Below, in pieces: positions 33,209 to 43,418 of a DNA stretch of 64,000 nucleotides; position 1 is the first letter of the stretch, and every line of letters starts with the position of its first letter. A program made the position numbers and the translations under genes. Source of the DNA: Actinomadura luteofluorescens (lineage in GTDB: Bacteria > Actinomycetota > Actinomycetes > Streptosporangiales > Streptosporangiaceae). The DNA lies in contig NZ_JACCBA010000001.1 of the NCBI RefSeq assembly GCF_013409365.1, positions 2,108,001 to 2,172,000 of the forward strand, in the 5' to 3' direction. The notes under the pieces were generated by a model that did not search any database, had not been told where the DNA came from, and saw only the letters and a program-made list of their open reading frames with translations.

Positions 33209-33894
33209 TCGCGATCGTCCGCTTCCAGGTGGCGGGTTACCTTCGCTCGCTGCGCGTCCTGCAGCCGCTGATCGTCGTGGCCCTGCTCGTGGCGCTGGTC
33301 CTCGCGCAGGGGCCGAGCGGCCCTGACGCCGGGGAGCTCGCCGTACGGACCTTCGCGGACGTGGCGGCGTTCATGTTCCCCGTGTGGGCCTGGGCGGCCC
33401 GCGCCCTCCTCGACACGCAACCCGACGAGCAGCGCTCTCTGACCGCCACTGCGGCCCGCCACCAGTCCGGGCCCACGTGGGCGGGCCTGCTCGCCGCGTA
33501 CAGCGTGAACATCGCACTGGGCGTCACGGCATTGGCCGTCCCTCTCATCCAGGCATTCCAGGTGGGCTCATCCGGGCGGGCGATTCTGACGGGCTGTGCG
33601 CTGAACCTCCTCGTCGCCGTCCCGGGCACGCTGCTCGGGGCTTGGACGAGCCGCGCCGTCATCCCCGATCCCGGCATCTCGCTGCTGGCGCTCCTCGGCG
33701 GCGCGACCGCCCTCCTGCTCCTCGGCTTGGGACGCCTCTCCTGGCTCTCCATCCCAATGGTCGGATGGATGCGCGCAGCTCACGAGGGCCCGAACGTCTT
33801 CGTCTCGCACTTCCCCACCACAGCCCTCCACCTCCTCATCTGGTCCACAGTCGTAGGCACCGCCTACCTCCTCACCACCCGCCGCACCCCCTAA
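33205..33894 (+). CDS. ABC transporter membrane subunit
   Basis: The protein has 229 residues with about six hydrophobic helices (for example PLIVVALLVALVLAQ and LLALLGGATALLLLGLG). It has no recognisable family motif beyond an ABC-2-like arrangement and is encoded in a 4-bp overlap with the ATPase gene. The two genes probably form a heteromeric exporter; the substrate is unknown. Confidence 0.8.
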   Translation: MIAIVRFQVAGYLRSLRVLQPLIVVALLVALVLAQGPSGPDAGELAVRTFADVAAFMFPVWAWAARALLDTQPDEQRSLTATAARHQSGPTWAGLLAAYSVNIALGVTALAVPLIQAFQVGSSGRAILTGCALNLLVAVPGTLLGAWTSRAVIPDPGISLLALLGGATALLLLGLGRLSWLSIPMVGWMRAAHEGPNVFVSHFPTTALHLLIWSTVVGTAYLLTTRRTP

Positions 33895-33963
33895 CCACCC
33901 ACCACCGTTGCGCAGCCTGCCCTGATGGGGCGGGCGGTTGTCCGGTAAATGTCCTGGGGTGCG

Positions 33964-34788
33964 TTACGCGGCCTGGACGGTTAGCCATGTTTGCTCCAAA
34001 GGTGTGTCGCGGCGATTGCAGAAGTAGATGCGGCCCGGGTCGCCCCAGTACCAGCCGAGGCGGTCGTCGGAGTCGAGTTGGAGGAGGAGGTGCCACTCCT
34101 CGACCGCGCGTTGTTCGTCCGGCGTGAGGGCCGGTGGGTTGAGGGAGTTCAGGGTGCGGCCGGTCGAGGCGTACAGGCAGTCGGGGCCTAGGGGACGCTG
34201 GACGAGGGTCGGCCAGCCGCCCAGTTGGTGGGCGGGTGCATCGTCCGGGCAGGTGTGACGCGTCCAGGCGGCGTGCAATTGTTCGTACACGGGCACGATG
34301 CCGTCCCAAACCATCTCCAGCCGCTGGATGACGGCCTCCTGGGGAGAGGGCAGGGAGAGGAACGGCGCGGCGCCCAGCGTGGTCTGCGGGTAGAGCAGGG
34401 TGCCCGTCGGCGGGGTCACAGGGCGAAGGGCGCCGGTGAAGACGCGCCAGCCGTCGCGTTGGCCAGGTTCGTCGCCCCATGGACGGGGGATTTCGGTCGC
34501 GTAGTAGAACGCGGCGCGGCAGGCCGGCAGGCCGGAGACCTTCGGGAGGCCGGCGAGGACCGCGAAGTCGATCGCCCCTAAGAAGTCGAGTGGGCGGCCG
34601 TTCCACGTCGGCCATGGCTCGCCCGGCGGCAGCAGTGGGGTGCCTCCGAGGTGGACGGGCACCTCACCGCAGGTGGAGAGGCGCAGCCCGGGCTTGATCA
34701 GGGGGAGCAGGATGGCCGTGATCTCAGGCTCGAGGAAGGAGTCGAACAGGGCTCGGAGCCGTCGGTACTGTGCGGCGAAGGGGTCCAT
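33964..34788 (-). CDS. DUF1963 (YwqG-like) protein
   Basis: The protein has 274 residues. The pattern HLGGTPLLPPGEPWPTWNG, then LDFLGAIDFAVL and a C-terminal RIYFCNRRD match the YwqG/DUF1963 fold. The family has no established function. It stands alone, leftward, convergent with the ABC genes. Confidence 0.85.
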   Translation of the reverse strand: MDPFAAQYRRLRALFDSFLEPEITAILLPLIKPGLRLSTCGEVPVHLGGTPLLPPGEPWPTWNGRPLDFLGAIDFAVLAGLPKVSGLPACRAAFYYATEIPRPWGDEPGQRDGWRVFTGALRPVTPPTGTLLYPQTTLGAAPFLSLPSPQEAVIQRLEMVWDGIVPVYEQLHAAWTRHTCPDDAPAHQLGGWPTLVQRPLGPDCLYASTGRTLNSLNPPALTPDEQRAVEEWHLLLQLDSDDRLGWYWGDPGRIYFCNRRDTPLEQTWLTVQAA

Positions 34789-34837
34789 GCACGTAGCGTG
34801 GCGTGGGCCTCACACGGCGCGCAGCATCCCGCGAAAC

Positions 34838-34846
34838 TGTGGATAA
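34838..34846 (-). promoter_or_regulatory. Consensus DnaA box
   Basis: TGTGGATAA on the plus strand is TTATCCACA on the minus strand, a perfect 9-mer. It lies in the 63-bp gap between two leftward genes. Confidence 0.6.
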
Positions 34847-34851
34847 CTTCG

Positions 34852-35361
34852 TCAGCGTTCGAGGGCGGCGGCGAGTTGCAGCAGGAAGCGGTCGACCTCC
34901 TGCTCGTCGTAGCCGGGGCCGAACCGGACCGCCCGGAACGCGCTCTCCCGCACGTCGCGGGCAGTCACGGGCGGCGCCACGCCGCGCAGGCCGGCGATCA
35001 CGCGCTCGAGAAAGGCGTCCACGTCCCGCACGTCGTAGCCGGGGCGCAGGCCGGCGCCGGAGAACCGCGCGTTCTGGATCCAGTTGATCAGCCAGGCCGG
35101 CTGGGCGCGGGTGCGGCCGGGACGTTCCCCGATCGGCGCCCGGGCCTGGAGCTCCCTGATGCACTCGCGGAGCAGCTCGTCCACGGCGCGGTGGTCGTAG
35201 CCGCGCAGGACGGTGGTGAAGCGGACCTGGCGCACCTCGTCCGCGGACATCGGCGGTCCGCCGTTCAGTGCCTGCGATATCCGTTTGAGCAGGGCGTCGA
35301 CCTGGGCCCGGTCATAGCCCCTCAAGACCACCGGCAGCCGTGTACCCGTCTTCACCGGCAC
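34852..35361 (-). CDS. Small protein with four DivIVA-type RGYD motifs
   Basis: The protein has 169 residues, GTG start with GAGGAG upstream. Four copies of a motif R/PGYD-x4-VD-x-LL (RGYDRAQVDALL, RGYDHRAVDELL, PGYDVRDVDAFL, PGYDEQEVDRFL) recur at 30-55-residue intervals. This is the N-terminal membrane-binding DivIVA motif, but the long coiled coil of true DivIVA is missing. Tandem DivIVA-motif proteins occur in actinobacteria; a polar or membrane-curvature role is inferred. Confidence 0.8.
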   Translation of the reverse strand: MPVKTGTRLPVVLRGYDRAQVDALLKRISQALNGGPPMSADEVRQVRFTTVLRGYDHRAVDELLRECIRELQARAPIGERPGRTRAQPAWLINWIQNARFSGAGLRPGYDVRDVDAFLERVIAGLRGVAPPVTARDVRESAFRAVRFGPGYDEQEVDRFLLQLAAALER

Positions 35362-35421
35362 CGCGCTCCTCAGCCGTGTCCCCGCGCACCGCGCGGCACC
35401 AGGAACGCGCCCGCGGCGCGC

Positions 35422-36567
35422 TCAGTCCTTGGTCGCCGCGGCCAGCTGCCCGCAGGCCCCGTCGATCTCCCTGCCCCGAGTGTCGCGCACCGTGACCGGG
35501 ACCCCGTGGGCCTCCAGGCGCCGGACGAACTCGCGCTCGTCCTCGGGCCGGGAGGCGGTCCACTTGGAACCCGGCGTTGGGTTCAACGGGATCAGATTGA
35601 CGTGTACGAGATGCCCGCGCAAGAGCCTTCCGAGAAGATCAGCCCGCCAGGCCTGGTCGTTGACGTCCTTGATGAGGGCGTACTCGATCGAGACGCGGCG
35701 CCCGCTGCGCTCGGCATAGGCCCAGGCGGCGTCCAGCACCTCGGAGACCTTCCACCGGTTGTTGATGGGCACGAGGTCGTCGCGCAGCTCGTCGTCGGGC
35801 GCGTGCAGGGACACCGCAAGCCTGACCGACATGTCCTCGGCGGCGAGCTTCTCGATGGCGGGGACGAGCCCGACCGTGGAGACCGTGACCGAACGCTGAG
35901 AGATGCCCAGCCCGGCGGGTGCCGGATCGGTGATGCGCCTGACCGCGCCTATCACGGCCTTGTAGTTGGCCAAGGGCTCGCCCATGCCCATGAAGACAAT
36001 GTTGGAGACGCGTCCCTGGCCCCCTGGGACGCGTCCGCTTGCGAGAGCGCGCGCGCCCGCGGCGACCTGCTCGACTATCTCGGCCGTGGAAAGGTTGCGG
36101 GTGAGCCCGGCCTGACCGGTCGCGCAGAAGGGGCAGTTCATGCCGCAGCCCGCCTGCGACGAGACGCACATCGTCGCCCGGTCCGGATACCGCATCAGGA
36201 CCGACTCGAACAGGACGCCGTCGAAGGCTTTCCAGACCGTCTTGAGAGTCGTCCCGCCGTCGCAGTCCATCTCGCGTACTGGAGTCAGCAGCGAGGGCAG
36301 CAACTCGGACACGAGGCGATCCCGGACGGTGGCCGGCAGGTCCGTCATCTTGGCGGGGTCGTCCACCAGGCGCGCGAAGTAGTGGCGCGACAGCTGGTCG
36401 GCGCGGAACGGCTTCTCCCCCAGCGCGGCGACCGCCTCGCGACGCTCGGCCGTTGTGAGGTCGGCGAGATGCCTCGGCGGCTTGCCGCGCCTTGGTGCGG
36501 CGAAGACGAGCTTCGCCGGGGTCTTCTTGGGCGCGGCACCGGTCGCGGAGGGCTGGGTGGTAGACAT
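35422..36567 (-). CDS. rlmN: 23S rRNA (adenine2503-C2)/tRNA methyltransferase RlmN
   Basis: The protein has 381 residues of the radical-SAM family. The CxxxCxxC cluster motif is in [12 protein letters not shown], and the methylated-cysteine partner is in GACGQLAA near the C-terminus. [10 protein letters not shown] and the SVTVSTVG strand are conserved. It methylates 23S rRNA A2503 and some tRNAs. ATG at 36567 begins a Thr/Pro/Lys-rich leader. Confidence 0.97.
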   Translation of the reverse strand: MSTTQPSATGAAPKKTPAKLVFAAPRRGKPPRHLADLTTAERREAVAALGEKPFRADQLSRHYFARLVDDPAKMTDLPATVRDRLVSELLPSLLTPVREMDCDGGTTLKTVWKAFDGVLFESVLMRYPDRATMCVSSQAGCGMNCPFCATGQAGLTRNLSTAEIVEQVAAGARALASGRVPGGQGRVSNIVFMGMGEPLANYKAVIGAVRRITDPAPAGLGISQRSVTVSTVGLVPAIEKLAAEDMSVRLAVSLHAPDDELRDDLVPINNRWKVSEVLDAAWAYAERSGRRVSIEYALIKDVNDQAWRADLLGRLLRGHLVHVNLIPLNPTPGSKWTASRPEDEREFVRRLEAHGVPVTVRDTRGREIDGACGQLAAATKD

Positions 36568-36681
36568 GGTCCTTCCAGTGTCGCAAACACCTGCGCGTGC
36601 CTCGTCCGTACCTGGCCGCCCGCCCATACGTGAACAGCGACATTCCTGCACACGGTCCTGTCTGCGGCTAAGGTCTCGATC

Positions 36682-37827
36682 ATGTCGGTATTGCGTAGGG
36701 GCGCCGCCTCGCCCCAGGGGTCCGCGGCCACGGTCGTCCACGCGGCGGCCAGCCCGTACGGCAGCCGGCGGCTCACCGTCGAGACCGACGGCGAGGTCAC
36801 CGCGGCCTACCTGAAGGACGCGCGAGACTCGGTGATCGGGGCGGTCTGGATCGCGAACCATCGCGAAGCCCCACCGGATCTGGACCGGTCGCGACTCGAC
36901 GCGGGCCGCGCCCCTCTCCTGCCGGAATCCCATGTGCGCCACCCCGCGGGACGCCCAGCGCTGGCACCGGAAACGCTGGAGGTCGTCTGGTTCGAGGAGG
37001 GCGACGGTGTGGCGCTCCTGGAGGAGGGCGGCCTGCTGGCGGTGATCCCCGGATGGTCCGACATGGGGCGTGGCATCCCCGGCTACGCTCGCGACGCCAC
37101 ACTGCAGAGCCCGTTCGCCTTCCCTCTGGACGAGGAGATCGAGGACTTCGGACCGCGCGTCGACCAGGCGCGCGAGCACTGGAAGAGGTGCCGCGCGGAC
37201 GGCTCCTGGGCGGAGTTCCAGCAGTCGATTCTCGGCCACCTCCTGCAGCGCCTGGGTCCCAGTGGCCACTACTGGCACGACGTCGGACGCCAGTTGGCGA
37301 ACGGAAGGCCGAACGTGGCCCCGACGGTAGGGGTCTCGGAACGACCCGCAAGGGGTGACCGGAAGTTCACCGTTCTGAGCACGGTCGGGATGAGCCGCCA
37401 GCGGATGCCCACGGTCGAACTGTACGAAGATGACGTCGCCCCATACGGACGCATTGAGCTGGCGGTTGCCAGCACCCTGCCCAGCCAGCGGTCCGGCAGC
37501 ATCTTCCCTTGGCTGGCGCAGTATCCGTGGCGTTCGGTGACGTGGTTCGCTCCTGGGGACGTCGTCAAGTGGTACCACGAGGCGCGCACGTTCCCCCTCG
37601 GCAATGGCGAGTCGTCGTGGGAGGGAGTGCTTCTCCTAGACGACCCGAACCGTCTCGCGGGTCCTGAGGCGCCTGGCATGACCGGCCTGACACTCAGCGG
37701 CGACGCCGTCCGATGGCTCTGGCTCGTGCCCATCACGGGCGAGGAGCACAGGTTCGCCAAGAGCGAGGGATCCGACGCGCTCATCCGGCGGCTGGCCCAG
37801 CAGGGCCGTTCGTGGGTCGTCTCTTAG
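36682..37827 (+). CDS. SUFU-like (suppressor of fused domain) protein
   Basis: The protein has 381 residues, ATG at 36682, divergent from rlmN with 114 bp between. The C-terminal half (about 215-381), with [32 protein letters not shown] and [19 protein letters not shown], resembles the bacterial suppressor-of-fused domain often linked to polymorphic toxin immunity. The N-terminal half is not recognised. Its function here is unknown. Confidence 0.75.
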   Translation: MSVLRRGAASPQGSAATVVHAAASPYGSRRLTVETDGEVTAAYLKDARDSVIGAVWIANHREAPPDLDRSRLDAGRAPLLPESHVRHPAGRPALAPETLEVVWFEEGDGVALLEEGGLLAVIPGWSDMGRGIPGYARDATLQSPFAFPLDEEIEDFGPRVDQAREHWKRCRADGSWAEFQQSILGHLLQRLGPSGHYWHDVGRQLANGRPNVAPTVGVSERPARGDRKFTVLSTVGMSRQRMPTVELYEDDVAPYGRIELAVASTLPSQRSGSIFPWLAQYPWRSVTWFAPGDVVKWYHEARTFPLGNGESSWEGVLLLDDPNRLAGPEAPGMTGLTLSGDAVRWLWLVPITGEEHRFAKSEGSDALIRRLAQQGRSWVVS

Positions 37828-37878
37828 ATACCCCCAGGGGCTGGGGCAGGAGCAGGGCAAGGAACGCCCCGGGACGTC

Positions 37879-38877
37879 CTAACTGGGGACGAACAGTTCC
37901 AGTAGCAGCCACACGACGGGGGCGGTCGCGACCAGGGAGTCGAGACGGTCCATCACTCCCCCGTGACCGGGCAGGAGCGTTCCCATGTCCTTGATCCCGA
38001 GATCGCGCTTGATCATCGATTCGACCAGGTCGCCGGCGGTCGCGGTGACCACGGCGGCGAGCCCGATGATCACGCCCTGCCAGATGTGGCCACCGTCCAG
38101 GAGCCACCACACCAGCCACCCGCCGACGATCATGCAGGTGATGGCGGACCCGGTGACACCCTCCCACGTCTTCTTCGGGCTGATCGTGGGCGCGAGCTTG
38201 TGCTTGCCCAGGAAGGAACCGGCGAAATAGCCGCCGATGTCACTGGCGACGGTGGTGGCGATGAAGATGACGATGCGGTGGTCGCCGTCGGCGGGACGCA
38301 TGAGCAGCGCGACGATCCCGCCCATCAGCACCAGGTAGCCGGCCACGAGCGATCCGGCGGTGACGTCCCGCACATATCCGGAGGCGCCCTCCGTCATGCG
38401 TGTCATCAACAACGCCAGGACCGTAAGCGAGACCGCCGCGACGGTTGCGGTGGAACCCCACACATAGGCGACGACAGGCGTGCCGACCATTCCCGTCGCG
38501 ACAGGGATGAACGGGACGCGGATGTCACGGCTCTTGAGGGCCTCGGTCAGTTCCCGCATACCGAGGAACAGGAACACGACCATCACGCCAAGGAAGATCT
38601 CCTTGACCGTGTACAGCGAAAGCAACACGAGAGCGCCGAGCGCGACGCCCACGCCAATCGCGAGCGGGAGGTTACGCCCCGTCTTGCCTTGCGGCTTCCC
38701 AGCGGGGGTCGCGCCACCGGAAGGCGAGGGGTCACCGGGGGTGGGGGGATCGCCGGAACCGCCCGGCCCCTGCCCGGGGGGCGAGTCCAGTGCTTCTCCG
38801 GGGGGTGGGCCGGCCATGTCGACCTCCGGCTCGTCCGGGGAGCCCGAAGGCTCCCCGGCGTCATCGAGTCTCATCAC
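37879..38877 (-). CDS. cdsA: Phosphatidate cytidylyltransferase CdsA
   Basis: The protein has 332 residues. A 75-residue Pro/Gly-rich N-terminus precedes about eight membrane helices and the C-terminal signature [13 protein letters not shown]...PGHGG..DRLDS. It makes CDP-diacylglycerol for phospholipid synthesis. The start is GTG at 38877 or the adjacent ATG at 38874, either of which overlaps the frr stop. It ends the rpsB-tsf-pyrH-frr-cdsA cluster. Confidence 0.96.
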   Translation of the reverse strand: MMRLDDAGEPSGSPDEPEVDMAGPPPGEALDSPPGQGPGGSGDPPTPGDPSPSGGATPAGKPQGKTGRNLPLAIGVGVALGALVLLSLYTVKEIFLGVMVVFLFLGMRELTEALKSRDIRVPFIPVATGMVGTPVVAYVWGSTATVAAVSLTVLALLMTRMTEGASGYVRDVTAGSLVAGYLVLMGGIVALLMRPADGDHRIVIFIATTVASDIGGYFAGSFLGKHKLAPTISPKKTWEGVTGSAITCMIVGGWLVWWLLDGGHIWQGVIIGLAAVVTATAGDLVESMIKRDLGIKDMGTLLPGHGGVMDRLDSLVATAPVVWLLLELFVPS

Positions 38878-39431
38878 ACTTCGAGCAGTTCGGCCTTCTT
38901 GTGCTCAAGTAGCTCGTCGATCTGCGCCACGTAGCGGTGCGTCGTGTCGTCGAGTTCCTTCTCGGCACGCCTGACCTCGTCCTCGCCGGCCTCGCCGTCC
39001 TTGGCCAGCTTGTCGAGGGCGTCCTTGGCGCGGCGCCGAATGTTGCGGATCGAGACCCGGCTGTCCTCCGCCTTGGTGCCGGCGACCTTGATGAACTCCT
39101 TGCGACGCTCTTCCGACAGGTCCGGGAAGACGACCCGGATGACGTTGCCGTCGTTGGTGGGGTTCACGCCGAGGTCGCTGTCGCGGATGGCACGCTCGAC
39201 CGCCTGCATGGACGACTTGTCGAAGACCTGGACGACGACCATCCGCGGCTCGGGGAGCGTGAAGGACGCGAGCTGGTTGATCGGCGTCGGCGTCCCGTAG
39301 TACTCAGCCGTGATCTTGTTGAACATCGCGGGCGTGACCCGGCCGGTGCGGATGGCCTGGAAGTCCTCCTTGGCGACCGCGACCGCCTTCTCCATCTTCT
39401 CCTCGGCTTCGAGGAGGGTCTCGTCGATCAC
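38874..39431 (-). CDS. frr: Ribosome recycling factor
   Basis: The protein has 185 residues, normal length. The conserved AIRTGR (about 26-31), the [15 protein letters not shown] region and the C-terminal helix ([18 protein letters not shown]) are present. It splits post-termination ribosomes with EF-G. It is coupled to cdsA. Confidence 0.98.
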   Translation of the reverse strand: MIDETLLEAEEKMEKAVAVAKEDFQAIRTGRVTPAMFNKITAEYYGTPTPINQLASFTLPEPRMVVVQVFDKSSMQAVERAIRDSDLGVNPTNDGNVIRVVFPDLSEERRKEFIKVAGTKAEDSRVSIRNIRRRAKDALDKLAKDGEAGEDEVRRAEKELDDTTHRYVAQIDELLEHKKAELLEV

Positions 39432-39505
39432 TGTGACTCCCGTGTCATCTGGTCGGCCCTGGTCCTGCGGTTCCGCGCCGCGTCCGGCGCGGCCGTGGGC
39501 TGCGG

Positions 39506-40342
<837 letters not shown>

Positions 40343-41179
40343 TTAAGCCTGCCCGACCTTGAACCGGGCGAAGCGGACGACCTTCACGCCGGCCTCGTCG
40401 AGGACCTTCGCGATCGTCTTCTTGCTGTCCTTCACGAACGCCTGCTCAACGAGCACGAAGTCGCGGAAGTAGGCGTTCACCCGGCCCTCGACGATCTTCG
40501 GGATGGCCTGCTCGGGCTTGCCCTCGTCGCGGGTGAGCTGCTCGGCGAGCGCCCGCTCCTTCTCGACCGCCTCGGCGGGGATCTCCTCGCGGGTGAGGTA
40601 CTTGGGGGCCATCGCCGCGATCTGCTGGGCGATGTCCTTGGCGACCTCGGCGTTCTCGGTGTCGAGCTCGACCAGCACGCCGGTGGTCGGCGGCAGCGAC
40701 GGGTCGGACTTGTGCAGGTAGCTGGCCACATAGGCGCCCTGGAAGTGGGCGAACCGGCGCAGCTCCAGCTTCTCGCCGATCTTGGCGCTGTTCTCCTCGA
40801 TCAGGGCCTGGACGGTCTTGCCGGGCTCGATCTCGGCGGCCAGCAGGGCGGCGGCGTCCGCAGCGCCGTTGGCGGCCGCGAACTCGACCAGACGCTGGGC
40901 GAGCTCGATGAACTGCGCGTTCTTGGCGACGAAGTCGGTCTCGCAGTTGAGCTCCAGGAGCGCCCCGTCGCCGGAGTTCGCAAAGTGCTCGGCGACCAGG
41001 CCGTTGGCGGCGGTGCGCTCGGCGCGCTTGCCGACGTCCTTGGCGCCCTTGAGACGCAGCAGTTCGGTCGCCTTCTCGAAGTCGCCGTCCGCCTCGGTGA
41101 GGGCGTTCTTCACGGCCATCATGCCGGAGCCGGTCAGGTCGCGCAGCCGCTTGACGTCAGCGGCGGTGAAGTTGGCCAT
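40343..41179 (-). CDS. tsf: Elongation factor Ts
   Basis: The protein has 278 residues. The TDVKRLR-like start ([17 protein letters not shown]), the [21 protein letters not shown] region and the C-terminal [13 protein letters not shown] match EF-Ts, which recycles EF-Tu-GDP. It is separated from rpsB by an 85-bp gap holding a strong hairpin. Confidence 0.98.
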   Translation of the reverse strand: MANFTAADVKRLRDLTGSGMMAVKNALTEADGDFEKATELLRLKGAKDVGKRAERTAANGLVAEHFANSGDGALLELNCETDFVAKNAQFIELAQRLVEFAAANGAADAAALLAAEIEPGKTVQALIEENSAKIGEKLELRRFAHFQGAYVASYLHKSDPSLPPTTGVLVELDTENAEVAKDIAQQIAAMAPKYLTREEIPAEAVEKERALAEQLTRDEGKPEQAIPKIVEGRVNAYFRDFVLVEQAFVKDSKKTIAKVLDEAGVKVVRFARFKVGQA

Positions 41180-41222
41180 CGCTCTCTTCGCTTCTCTCGT
41201 CGTTGGTCGTGGGACCCGCGAC

Positions 41223-41258
41223 GGTCCCGGCGGCGTCCGCGTGGACGCCGCCGGGACC
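41223..41258 (-). terminator. 16-bp hairpin between rpsB and tsf
   Basis: A perfect stem (41223-41238 with 41243-41258) with GCGT loop begins 6 bp after the rpsB stop. It lies inside the operon, so it may attenuate tsf transcription or stabilise the rpsB message; no T-tract follows. Confidence 0.8.
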
Positions 41259-41264
41259 GGCGGA

Positions 41265-42254
41265 TCAAGCCTGCTCGGCCTCGGCGGCCTTCGGGGCCTC
41301 CTCAGCCGGGGCCTCCTCGGCCGGAGCCTCTTCAGCCGGGGCCTCTGCGGCGGCCTCGGGAGCCTCCGCGGGCGCTTCGGCGGGGGCTTCGGCAGGAGCC
41401 TCGGCGGGGGCCTCGGCCGCGGCCTCGGTCTCGGCAGGGGCCTCTGCGGCGCCCTCGGCCTCGCCGGGCTTCAGCAGATTGCGCTCCCACTCGGTCAGGG
41501 GCTCGCTGCCGGCGGCCGCGGTGCCCTCGGCCGGCTTCTCGTCGCCACCGGGCGCGGCGCCCGCCTTGGCGATGAGGCCGTCCGCGACGGAGTCGGCCAC
41601 GACGCGGGTCAGCAGGCTGACGCTGCGGATGGCGTCGTCGTTGCCCGGGACCGGGTAGTCGACCTCGTCGGGGTCGCAGTTGGTGTCGAGGATGGCTACG
41701 ACCGGGATGCCGAGCTTCTTGGCCTCGTTGACCGCGATGTGCTCCTTCTTGGTGTCCACGATCCAGATGGCGCTCGGAACCTTCGCCATGTCGCGGATAC
41801 CGCCGAGGGTGCGCTCCAGCTTGTCCTTCTCGCGGCGCAGGCCGAGGAGCTCCTTCTTGGTCATGCCGGAGCCGGCCACGTCGTCGTAGTCGATCTCCTC
41901 CAGCTCCTTGAGCCGGGTGAGCCGCTTGTGGACGGTGGAGAAGTTCGTGAGCATGCCGCCCAGCCAGCGCTGGTTGACGTAGGGCATGCCGACCCGGGTC
42001 GCCTGCTCGGCGATGGACTCCTGGGCCTGCTTCTTGGTGCCGACGAACAGGATCGTCCCGCCGTGGGCGACCGTGGCCTTGACGAACTCGAACGCGCGGT
42101 CGATGTAGGACAGCGACTGCTGCAGGTCGATGATGTAGATGCCGTTGCGCTCGGTGAGGATGAAGCGCTTCATCTTCGGGTTCCACCGGCGGGTCTGGTG
42201 GCCGAAGTGGACGCCGCTCTCGAGGAGCTGCCGCATGGTGACGACGGGTGCCAT
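41265..42254 (-). CDS. rpsB: 30S ribosomal protein S2 with long Ala/Glu/Pro tail
   Basis: The protein has 329 residues, about 70 longer than E. coli S2. The core ([20 protein letters not shown] start, PDALFVVD-like [31 protein letters not shown]) is standard. The last 65 residues consist of AEAPAE-type repeats, a strongly acidic low-complexity tail that occurs in many actinobacterial S2 proteins. The leader is about 280 nt. Confidence 0.98.
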   Translation of the reverse strand: MAPVVTMRQLLESGVHFGHQTRRWNPKMKRFILTERNGIYIIDLQQSLSYIDRAFEFVKATVAHGGTILFVGTKKQAQESIAEQATRVGMPYVNQRWLGGMLTNFSTVHKRLTRLKELEEIDYDDVAGSGMTKKELLGLRREKDKLERTLGGIRDMAKVPSAIWIVDTKKEHIAVNEAKKLGIPVVAILDTNCDPDEVDYPVPGNDDAIRSVSLLTRVVADSVADGLIAKAGAAPGGDEKPAEGTAAAGSEPLTEWERNLLKPGEAEGAAEAPAETEAAAEAPAEAPAEAPAEAPAEAPEAAAEAPAEEAPAEEAPAEEAPKAAEAEQA

Positions 42255-42536
42255 TGCCCGTGTTCTCCTTCTCTGGCCCTGTCGGGCCGCATTTGGTTAT
42301 CTGCCTGCGCCCGGGTGCGGCCCCACCGTCGCCGAGGCGACGGACCGAGGGACTGCGCCCCACCATCGCGGTGGCATGCGGACGCGTGAAATCAGCCGCC
42401 GGGATACCTCCAGGCGGCTGTGACCCGTTGCCGGATCTGGGTCCCGTCCGCTCTGGGAGCGGCTTCTCACCGCCCGCCCTGGAGCGGAACGACGACGGCC
42501 TGGCCCTGACCGGTGCCCTCTCAGACACACCTACAG

Positions 42537-42542
42537 ATTATC
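42537..42542 (-). promoter_or_regulatory. Probable rpsB -10 box
   Basis: The minus strand reads TGATAATCT, a near-consensus -10 element with an extended TG. No strong -35 element is seen. Transcription from here would give a leader of about 275 nt. Confidence 0.5.
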
Positions 42543-42582
42543 AGGGCGCGAAGGTGTCCGGGCCTCATCGATTTCCCCACGG

Positions 42583-42591
42583 TTATCCACA
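42583..42591 (+). promoter_or_regulatory. Consensus DnaA box
   Basis: A perfect TTATCCACA lies about 50 bp upstream of the M23 gene start and just upstream of the rpsB promoter. It shares the flanks GTTATCCACAGTTYGCG with the copy at 34838-34846. Confidence 0.6.
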
Positions 42592-42641
42592 GTTCGCGAA
42601 CCCCATCGACGAGCCGTCCGCCGCCGGGCAGGGTTCGGTCC

Positions 42642-43340
42642 ATGACCGTGTTCTCGCTGCTCCTTACGTGCATGATCGCCATCGGATCGCCCGGCCTGGA
42701 CGCCTGGCGCTGGCCGTTAGGGCCGCCGGCCCCGCCGGTGGTGCGCGGCTTCTCGCCTCCGGCCGTCCCTTGGGGCGCGGGCCACCGCGGTGTGGACCTT
42801 GCGGCGCGTCCGGGGCAGGCCGTCTACGCCGCCGGGCCAGGACGCGTCGCGTACGCCGACGATCTAGCGGGACGAGGCGTCGTGACCATCGACCACGGCG
42901 TCCTGCGGACCTCGTACCTGCCCGTCCGCCCCAACGTCCATGTCGGGCGCCGCGTCACGTCCGGCACACGGATCGGCGTTCTGGAACGGGGGCTGCTCCA
43001 CTGCCCCATGACATGCCTGCACTGGGGTCTGCGCCGCGGTGCCCTGTACCTGAATCCGCTCAGCCTCGTCCAGCGCCAGGTGCGTCTCCTGCCTCTCTGG
43101 CAGCGGCCCACACCCACGGCGGCTCCGCGTCCCGTCGATTCGCCGTCTCCACAGCCACGGCTGGCCCTGCGCGACGCCGCCACGGCCACGGGCGGAGCAC
43201 TGTCGGGCATGGTTCTGGCCTTCGCCCTGGCCTTCGCGTGGCGCCGAACCCGCCTCCGCTTCCGACTGCACCGCCGTCGCCGTCAGCCGCCAGGCGTCAT
43301 CAACCTCTCCCAGGAACGCCACCTACGCCGCGCCCCCTGA
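42642..43340 (+). CDS. M23-family peptidase-like protein
   Basis: The protein has 232 residues. A short signal/anchor helix (1-15) is followed by a LytM/M23 domain with HRGVDLAA (first His and Asp zinc ligands) and LHWGLRRG. The histidine that usually sits two residues before the last ligand (HLHWG) is a cysteine here (CLHWG), which I recall in other actinobacterial members beside rpsB. A C-terminal membrane helix (about 178-196) and an Arg-rich tail follow. It probably acts on the cell wall or is a regulatory pseudoenzyme. Confidence 0.85.
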   Translation: MTVFSLLLTCMIAIGSPGLDAWRWPLGPPAPPVVRGFSPPAVPWGAGHRGVDLAARPGQAVYAAGPGRVAYADDLAGRGVVTIDHGVLRTSYLPVRPNVHVGRRVTSGTRIGVLERGLLHCPMTCLHWGLRRGALYLNPLSLVQRQVRLLPLWQRPTPTAAPRPVDSPSPQPRLALRDAATATGGALSGMVLAFALAFAWRRTRLRFRLHRRRRQPPGVINLSQERHLRRAP

Positions 43341-43353
43341 CCAGACCCACCCC

Positions 43354-43384
43354 TGCCGCCCGGCTCCGCCAGAGCCGGGCGGCA
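43354..43384. terminator. Terminator hairpin between convergent genes
   Basis: A perfect 12-bp stem (43354-43365 with 43373-43384) with a 7-nt loop lies 14 bp after the M23 stop and before the opposing recombinase stop. It can serve both genes. Confidence 0.85.
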
Positions 43385-43418
43385 AGCCGTCCCGAAACAA
43401 CGCCGCCCCGTCACGGAG

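Larger units (their letters stand above)
42255..42641. other. rpsB leader and divergent control region
   Basis: The 387 bp between rpsB and the M23 gene hold a GATAAT -10 box (minus strand, 42537-42542), so the rpsB leader is about 275 nt. It is long enough for a ribosomal-protein leader structure, and several short inverted GC arms occur at 42405-42480. A consensus DnaA box lies at 42583-42591. No gene is supported here. Confidence 0.55.
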
